Part shown: positions 57,394 through 64,000 of the stretch, piece after piece | How positions within the stretch are numbered: the stretch's first letter is position 1 | How the letters are laid out: each line of letters starts with the position of its first letter | Assembly: GCA_001414485.1 (NCBI GenBank) | Contig: LLEY01000077.1 | Location: 222,666 to 286,665 of the forward strand | Length of the DNA: 64,000 bases | Direction: 5' to 3' | Source: Calycina herbarum | Lineage: Eukaryota; Ascomycota; Leotiomycetes; Helotiales; Pezizellaceae | Position numbers and translations under genes: made by a program | The notes under the pieces: generated by a model | The model's database searches: none | What the model was told of the DNA's origin: nothing | What the model saw: only the letters and a program-made list of their open reading frames with translations

Positions 57394-59126
57394 CTAATAC
57401 TGGAACATTCTCCCCGTATCCCGAATCCGTGGACCAGCAGCCGACCGATGTCCAGTCGAGCCATTAAGGAATGTCAACTGAACATTCTGACAATCTCCCT
57501 CGCCGCACTGTTGGTAAAGTGAGAGAAGGGCCGCACCACCACACACTTGCCCAGGATTCCCCGAACACGAGAGCGAACAATCGCGGAGAAGTCCAGGAAC
57601 GGGCTTACGCTCGGCAGCGACATCTTCAGGGTGACCACAGAAACACTGAGTTCCAAATTCGACTGGGAAATGTTAGTGAATGTATGGAATATGGATGGGG
57701 GAAACTTACCGCCAGCAAGGTTGAACCCTGCCTTGAGGCAGAAATCGATACATGAGTCGATTGTCATGTCTGAACGCTCATCAGATGCGCCTGACAAAGT
57801 TCGAGCTTGTCCTTGAATGTCGAGAGCACATCCGGTATACGCGAATCGCTTAGAATCGGTGAAGTCAGTGAATGGGAAATGCGGCTGCCCAATGGTAGTT
57901 GGAGCACCACAACCTCCTTGTGGTTGCGCAGGTCCTGGGCCGGGTTGGACTGGATTGCAACCTGGGAGGGCATTCAGCGTACCCGAGGTTTGCTCATCGA
58001 TTGAAGGGGGGACTCGGCAGGATTGAGCAACTTCGTTTGTGATGAAGGATAAGTGTTTACACTCTTCAATGACGCCTGAATCGATGTTGCAGTCGTTGAT
58101 GGCCTTTTGTAGAATACCTTCCTTCCAGCTAAATGGTAAGTCAGCAACACCGAATAAGAGGTTCGTAATGGAAAAGCATTGCTTACCCGTTGACAAAATC
58201 GCCGTGAAACCCATAACCCGTTGGGTCGCCATTAGAGAGCACAAAGGGTTGTTGATTCCCACTCCATTCAAAGTTGGGAGCATTGAAGATGACCTCGTAG
58301 AAGATGGAAATCAATCTCTTGGGATGAGAGGCAGGGCAGGCTCCCACAGTCACACCATCAGGATAAGCCAGGTGAGATTTGTGGTCTGGAGTGTCGACAT
58401 TCTTTCCATCCCAGCAAGAAGGGAAGAAAACTTGAGCACGAAGACCATCAGGGCACTTGATATTTGGCATTCCACCGCTCTCTGGGGTATTGGTGCCTAG
58501 ACATGCCCAGGTGATTGCTCGTTGGGCTGGGGTGTCGTTGTAGCTTCGTAGACTTGGGTCGCCAGCAACCATGCGGAATTCATTAGGGAAGGCAACCAAG
58601 TTAGGGTACTCCGGGTCTCGTTCATCAAGGCGTTGGCTACATGTCTAGTCAGAAGGTGAAATTTCAAGGAGAAAAGTCACACTTACAGATAATAAATGAT
58701 GGCACCTCCAGTCTGGGTAACCTCAGTGAATTTGCCATCTCGTCCTTTGAAATAAAGAGTCTAGAAAGATCAATTGGTTAGCATTTGTAGATATCCTCGA
58801 GGGTAGTAACATGAGAAGAAGTATCAATCAATCAGTCTTGAGGGGAATTCGTCAAAACCTACAGGAGTCCAGTAATTTGACAAATCTTCCTTGACAATGC
58901 ATGAAGAACAGGTCGATCTCTGAGTGGAGGCAAAATCCATCTCGAAGCCAAATCCATTCCCTCCCATGATGGTATGGACATGGCTTGAGACTGTACCGGG
59001 ATTGACGACTGGGTCAGCTCGTTGGATAACGATGGGCGCAGCACAAGGAAGTCGGAAGAAGGCAGTGACTTGACTTGCAGCAGCGAGCAAGCCTAGAATA
59101 GGTTTGGACACCGTATTGAGATGCAT
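57394..59126 (-). CDS. secreted DUF1996-WSC domain protein
   Basis: Five minus-strand exons, 58863-59126, 58687-58760, 58187-58636, 57710-58128 and 57394-57662, join in frame to 491 aa. Introns are 47-102 bp with GTAAGT, GTAAGC or GTAGGT donors. A signal peptide is visible (MHLNTVSKPILGLLAAASQVTAFF). The DUF1996 domain (about 28-285) shows VNPGTVSSHVHTIMGGNGF, TPAQRAITWACLG, CPDGLRAQVFFPSCWDGKN, SHLAYPDG and NGDPTGYGFHGDFVNGW. After a Pro/Gly-rich linker (about 330-350) a WSC domain (about 361-455) begins YTGCALDIQG and contains CFCGHPED, CSLSCSGNPGQVCGG. DUF1996 proteins are secreted fungal proteins of unsettled function; WSC binds carbohydrate and occurs in cell-wall sensors and secreted proteins. 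No C-terminal membrane segment is seen, so it is probably extracellular. Start chosen at the ATG directly before the signal peptide. Confidence 0.92.
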
Positions 59127-61470
59127 TGTTGCAGACAAAAGATATGAAAACTGATCACAGCACAGCTGGAATGGAGGGCAAGGAGCGGCTAGTTTGGGGT
59201 GGAGAGGTGAGAGTTGAGAGGGAGAAGGACGCAAGATGTTGGAAGTAGGAGGTTGAAAGTTGGTCTTTTCAATGGCAGAGGGGTGGAGATCAACAAATTT
59301 TATAGGTCGGTTTTGAAGTCCGCCACAATAGGTGAATAACTTGGACAATAACAACTCGCAATTACAATCCCCCGAATGGCAAGTATTGGCGACTTAATAA
59401 TAGAAAGTGGCAAGGCAAATGGAGTTTTTAATTTCCACAATGTTTCTAGAACTCATACAAAGCATTGTTCGTGACAAAAGAAAAGTCCAGGTCTTCACCA
59501 GTGAACCTCAACTTCAAAGAGATGCTGAAAATTTTGTGCAGGCTAAAAGTATCAGGAAAACGCTCCAAAGGCTCGACTGAGAAGTACTCAATAATGAAGC
59601 GTGAATCAGGTGGAATCTAGTCAAGAAATATGAATGATGACCCCACGATTTGACTTGTCAACCCTAGTCACCTGGTAACAACACTCGTGGTTACAAGCGC
59701 CGCCGGTGGGAGAATTTTAACAGAATGGCGGCAGTCCCCTTCCGGGATCACCAGATTTTGACGTTACTGTACTGTCATTTCCTCTGTCGTGAAGCACCAG
59801 GTAACAGGTCACATAAGATTCCAAGGCAAGGCGGTACGATCTTTGCTGCCAAAGGCACTCAAGTCTATCCAGCAGAAACAGGGTTCCAGAAGACCGATAT
59901 GCAAGGTACCAGATATTACGACAATCATAGAGATGATATCTATTTAGGGAGGGGCTCGGAGGAGGCACGTAGGTGCCATGTCGATAGCGTCACAGGTTAG
60001 TAGGGGGTAGGTGACGCTGCGCTAGCTGAGGTTGTTGGTAGTGTTGGTAGGGGGGTGGGGGGGGGGAACTCCTCTCTATCACGTTCGCGAGGTTAAATGA
60101 ATCGCTTTCCAAAATCTCGTCCCTTGCGATCCGTTTCGACGACCTGGACGTGGACAGGGGTCGTGCCTCGACCCACCAAAGACTCAAAGAAACCCCCACC
60201 AGGTGCGCCAGCAACGAGGTCAACACAACTCCAAGGGAAGGAAGTGGCGACCTCGAGTCTCGTCGCACATGACGGTCAGCACGTAACGTCGAGCCCCGCG
60301 ATTTGTGGTCTACGAGGGATGGAGCGACCTCGTCCCTCATCATGGTCGCGCGACCTGTCGAGCGATTTGGGGCTCAAGAAGAGGGCAGATACCACTGAGT
60401 CCTGTCGAGGTCGAGCGAGGGTCGGAGCTTGAGCCTTTCTGAAACTGATGTCATTTCTGTAACTCAGCTTGATCAGTCCATTTCTGGGTGAACCTAACCT
60501 ACCGCGACCGTCGTTCAGGTTGCGTCCCACGACGTCGGAATGATAAAATTCAAGCAGAGCACCCGTGAAGAAGTACGGGGAAGTGTGCTGGGATCCGAGG
60601 GCATCCTCAAGGGGTCGGTGTGAAGTCTTTGGGCTTTCTTTGTGAAAGATTTGAAGCTGAGTGTGGTGGTGAAAGGCGGGGCTCTCAGGTTCTCAGCCTC
60701 TACTGCCAAGGATCGCTTTGATAAAATTTAGAAAGCGGGGCAAAATATTTCTCTGGCAAAAACCGGCCTGCCCCACCCTTCCGGCGATATGATTGGTTGC
60801 TTAATTAGACTTAGTCTGTGCCCAATATATATGGGTCGGTTTTGCAAAAAGAGCGGCTGAGGAACTGAGATAAGGGGCTGGAAATGGCGTGGACATCGAG
60901 GGCACGTGTATTGCATGGAGAGTGATATTTGAAGAACATTAGAACGTAATCCGGTATACGGAGTAGGGGAATGGTTTGAATAACTCTCCCAGCTAGTTTT
61001 AGACAGATCGTCAACAGATATATTTCAACAGTATCTTGTTATCGATTCACGTGACCATAGCCATTTGGTTCAAAGTGGACGCGTGACGCCCTGAAACTCC
61101 TTCAATCCTCAGCCACCTCCTCCGTCAGCTTGTTCTACCATCAGCAAGCTATCCAGTCCGTCAATGATAAATATCTTTCGATCAATTATCATCCTGAAAC
61201 GCAGCAACCATTTTTACACACCAATGTAAGCCCAATTGCCAGCTCTCCGTGCTTGCTTACTCTGGAAGCCTCCCAATACGACCCTCCATGTCAGTCCGCT
61301 TGCGACCCGAAAGAAAGCTTTGATAGAATTTACCATCACCATATAATTATCCCCGATATACCAATACCCTGCCTCTCAGAAGAGGATCTTCAGCATCCCA
61401 AAAATCGATAAAATCTTTATAGACCCCGTCTCGCCACATCCGATATACACCATTCTTTACATACTTAACT
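59127..61470. other. gene-free stretch between divergent genes
   Basis: Between the minus-strand WSC gene and the plus-strand zinc-cluster gene, so it includes both promoters (about 59127-59400 and 61050-61470). A GC-rich block at 60090-60440 repeats GCGACCTCG/CGACCTGTCGAGCGA motifs and gives open frames on both strands, but none has recognisable content. A G-rich run is at about 60051-60066. Confidence 0.45.
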
Positions 61471-63238
61471 ATGGATCAAATGATACTCACTCCTTTTGTG
61501 GTTTCGGTTGGAAAATCAAAACAAAAATATTCCAGGAGGCCAAATTTTAAGAGCAAAGGTGGCTGCTTAACGTGCAAGTCAGTTCGTCTCAACTGCCCTC
61601 CACCAATCCTCGACTAATCCTTTACCGAGCAGAACCCGACATTTAAAATGTGATGAAACAAAGCCATTTTGCAACAGGTGTACATCGGCTTCTTATAAGT
61701 GTCCTGGCTACTCAACCACGACGGCCAAACCTGCAGAGCGAGCACTGGTATATGCCGCCAAGGCAGTAAATAAGAAACCCACCGTGGCCTCCAAGAACAT
61801 CCCCCGGACTCCAGATACCGTTCCAGGCTCAGCTCAGGATACGATACAACTCCAAGTCGTTCGTCTGAAAGCCCTCCAATCGATGGCAAACCCGATCGAG
61901 CAGCGGACTTGGGAACAGTGCTATCTTAAATTTTCTTACTCTGAGCCTGTGGTTTGGCATTCCTTGCTTGCAATTGCGAGCCTCATTGAAGGATATACGT
62001 TACGAGCGAATCCCAAAGCTGCCGTCGCCCACCAACTCACATTATGGCATTACAACAAAGCGATTCGTCTTCTTACTCCCCAGAAATCCGAGAAAATGGT
62101 ATCAACAGAGGTTCTCCTGTCGGCCTGTTATTTATTTTTTGCCTTGGAATCTATCCTCCAGAACACAGACGCAGCTATAGCTCATTTATGGGGTGGATTC
62201 CAAATCATACGCACCTGGAAGGCCAATCATACGGATCCTAATTCTTTCGTCGAAACGATCTTCCGCCCTGTTTTTTATACGACAACCTTCAACTGGCTAG
62301 CAAATGCTTTTCTATATGGCATACGATTGGAATTGAAGATGGACATGATCGATCTCTGTCTCCCGCCTAAGAAAAGCTTCAACGGAATGGCTGATGCCAG
62401 TGTTGAGTTGTTCCAGATCACTTGCTATGGACTTGGTTCTGCGCGATCTTTCGAAAAATACAAGGTAACTTATGATACCCAAGAGAACGACGGCGCAGCG
62501 ATATTGCAACGCGAGTATTTCCGGGCGGCGCTCGAAAAGTGGTTGGGGACATTTGAGGAACTGTATCCGCAAGATTATGTCGATACAGTGAGCATAGGAA
62601 AAGCACGAGAGATCAAATATTTGACATTGGTGGCAAGGATTCTTTACCTATATCTGCCTGGAAGATTCAACGTCGTGGAAACCCGTTACGATGCATATGC
62701 AAAGGAATTCGCAAGCATTGTTGACCAGATTATTTCGATATACAACAAATCCGCTAAGGTCTTCGAGAAGCATCAAAAAGCGAACCAAACGGCGTATTAT
62801 TTTCAAGAACATGTCTTCATACACATGTACATGATCGCAATCAAATGTCGGAACCCAGCCGTACGACGAAAAGCACTTTCCTTGCTTGAAACATCTGCTC
62901 AGCAATCCATTTGGAATAATAGGTTGACAATTAAAGTGGTTGAGAGAGTGATTCAGATTGAAGAAGAAGGATTGGAGGATCTCGTGGACGCGATGGGTGA
63001 CGTGGTGCCTTCGGAATGGGCGAGGATTCACGATATAAGTCCCGTCCCAGAAAATTCTCCGCACCCAGAAGGTCCACTATTTCGAATGCGACAGAGAATT
63101 GATGGGAAGTGGTGTATTAGAGATGAGAGACCTTATGCGGAATTCGTTCCGGAGTCAGTGGTTCTCGAGCCTTTCAACGACGATGATGAAATAGAAGAGC
63201 TAGAGGATGATCACGGGGAGGTTGGCAACAAAAAATAA
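61471..63238 (+). CDS. Zn(II)2Cys6 fungal transcription factor
   Basis: Two exons, 61471-61577 and 61633-63238 (570 aa). The 55-bp intron (GTCAGT..CGAGCAG, branch CGACTAATC) splits the zinc cluster after the second cysteine, a common position in this family. The cluster GCLTCKTRHLKCDE...CNRCTSASYKC has cysteines at 32, 35, 42, 49, 52 and 59, exact 2-6-6-2-6 spacing. A linker and a helical regulatory region of the Fungal_trans_2/DUF3468 kind follow (WHSLLAIASLIEGYT, TEVLLSACYLFFALESI, HLWGGFQIIRTW), with an acidic C-terminal tail (EPFNDDDEIEELEDDHGE) that could act in activation. Nuclear regulator. Nothing next to it hints at target genes. The donor GTCAGT is not the commonest, but the join restores the motif exactly. 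Confidence 0.9.
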
Positions 63239-63658
63239 GAGTAGACTAAAAATAGAGGACATGCATTGAGTTCGCCGGTGTGGGCGGCTCTGATATACTT
63301 ACCATAAGCGAGATGAGGGGACAATGAAGGGGTCACTCACAGCGATTTCCTGTTGTGGGGTACAAGTGCCAGGTCACGTGTGCCCCACAACATTTCCTTT
63401 CCATTCAGCATCTGCCATGTAACGATAATCTGAACTAGACTCATATATGTAAAGAGATAAACATACTCTTCTTGACTGTGAAAGTAACTTGCAAGAACAA
63501 GAAAGACAAAACGAGATGAGCAACAAAAACTCTTTCACTTCCAACCTCCCTCCCTTCCTCGCCCCAAACAAGCACCCCTCACGCTCTTCCTACTTACACT
63601 CACCCCCTAAATACTTAGCAAGCCACCAGCATCTCTAGTTCATTCCATGATACCTAGC
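63239..63658. other. intergenic, convergent 3' ends
   Basis: Between the zinc-cluster gene and the small minus-strand ORF. No gene or repeat seen. Confidence 0.45.
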
Positions 63659-63919
63659 TCACACATTAGGTGCGATCCCATCAGCCGGCTGCCCATTAAG
63701 AGCATAATACGCTTTAAGAGCCTCCTCAACAGCCGGTACAGAGGGATAAGCCCCCAACCCAACAAACAATGGCAAAATCGTATCTTGGACCTCCTGGAGA
63801 TTCGTTTGTCCAGTCACTGGCTTTGCTCTCCATATAGCAGCCATGGGGTCGGTAAAGCTTGCGTCATCTGGGTACCCGAAGGAACTTAGGTCGATTGAGG
63901 TGACGTTGAATGCTGCCAT
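63659..63919 (-). CDS. small protein of unknown function (86 aa)
   Basis: An ATG-initiated 86-codon frame on the minus strand with balanced composition: MAAFNVTSIDLSSFGYPDD..., PMAAIWRAKPVTGQTNLQEVQDTILPLFVGLGAYPSVPAVEEALKAYYALNGQ. I do not recognise a family. It has no signal peptide or membrane segment; two amphipathic helices are likely at about 40-55 and 60-73. It looks coding because it is free of low-complexity sequence, has a good start and an A/C-rich leader upstream on its own strand. It could instead be the last exon of a gene extending past the window edge, though the ATG is well placed. Confidence 0.55.
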   Translation of the reverse strand: MAAFNVTSIDLSSFGYPDDASFTDPMAAIWRAKPVTGQTNLQEVQDTILPLFVGLGAYPSVPAVEEALKAYYALNGQPADGIAPNV

Positions 63920-64000
63920 CTTTGGGGGGTGTGGGTTAGTGGAGATAAAAAGAGAGGAGGGGAAAGGGGAAGAGAAATGGGTTGGGGGGGGGGGGGGGGG
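63920..64000. other. window end with G17 run
   Basis: Purine-rich on the plus strand (pyrimidine-rich leader for the minus-strand ORF), ending in 17 consecutive G at 63984-64000. The run may mark an assembly break. Confidence 0.6.

Noticed and set aside
56683..57397. Lysine-rich frames
   Set aside because: Non-ATG starts and low-complexity composition; no exon structure found.

Overview
The window is nuclear DNA of a filamentous ascomycete (Pezizomycotina). The evidence is short introns (46-76 bp) with GTAAGT/GTACGT donors and CTAAY branch points, two Zn(II)2Cys6 regulators, a Medusa-type developmental regulator, a NACHT-ankyrin STAND protein, a HET-domain relic, and a 16 kb AT-rich block of Ty3/Gypsy retroelements mutated in the CpA-to-TpA manner of repeat-induced point mutation (RIP). 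A Leotiomycete-like fungus is plausible, but that placement is inference only.

Layout. 1-7300: a medA-like gene (4208-6581, +) behind a long CT-rich leader with apparent non-coding introns. 7300-13895: gene-poor, full of microsatellites. 13896-15691 (-): a C6 zinc-cluster regulator. 15692-18160: no supported gene. 18160-34510: RIP island holding two nearly full-length gypsy elements of one family in opposite orientation (18287-25434 + and 25821-32601 -, the second with a 5-bp target duplication) and a 5'-truncated copy (to 34055). 35524-40922 (+): an apparently intact ten-exon NACHT-like/ankyrin gene beside the island. 41584-46626: a compact housekeeping block with a CUZ1/ZFAND1-type AN1 zinc-finger protein (-), an MTFP1/MTP18-like mitochondrial protein (-), ATP synthase subunit K (ATP19, +, divergent from MTFP1) and a GNAT acetyltransferase (+). 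46627-54427: about 8 kb without genes, holding two unusual repeat structures. 54428-56197 (-): a broken HET-domain gene. 57394-59126 (-): a secreted DUF1996-WSC protein. 61471-63238 (+): a second zinc-cluster regulator. 63659-63919 (-): a small unknown ORF. The window ends in a G run.

The most interesting structures are non-coding. First, 47655-52146 carries about 27 same-strand copies of a box TTTTGTTGCANNTCGC, usually 105-190 bp apart, set in spacers that have mostly diverged. Second, 52375-53312 is a fold-back element with long interrupted inverted arms around an array of CCGAGC-type short repeats. Third, a roughly 75-bp hairpin-forming sequence occurs in the second coding intron of medA and again about 1.1 kb downstream with its own splice-like ends, resembling an introner-like element. 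A related palindromic AT-rich element lies in an oversized intron of the first zinc-cluster gene, and a 144-bp terminal-inverted-repeat element shares the GAACAATAT core.

Genes work as unrelated units. medA and the two C6 factors are regulators. CUZ1, MTFP1-like and ATP19 serve proteostasis and mitochondria, and the last two share one divergent promoter. The ankyrin STAND gene and the HET relic belong to the fungal non-self recognition repertoire and lie on either side of the housekeeping block.
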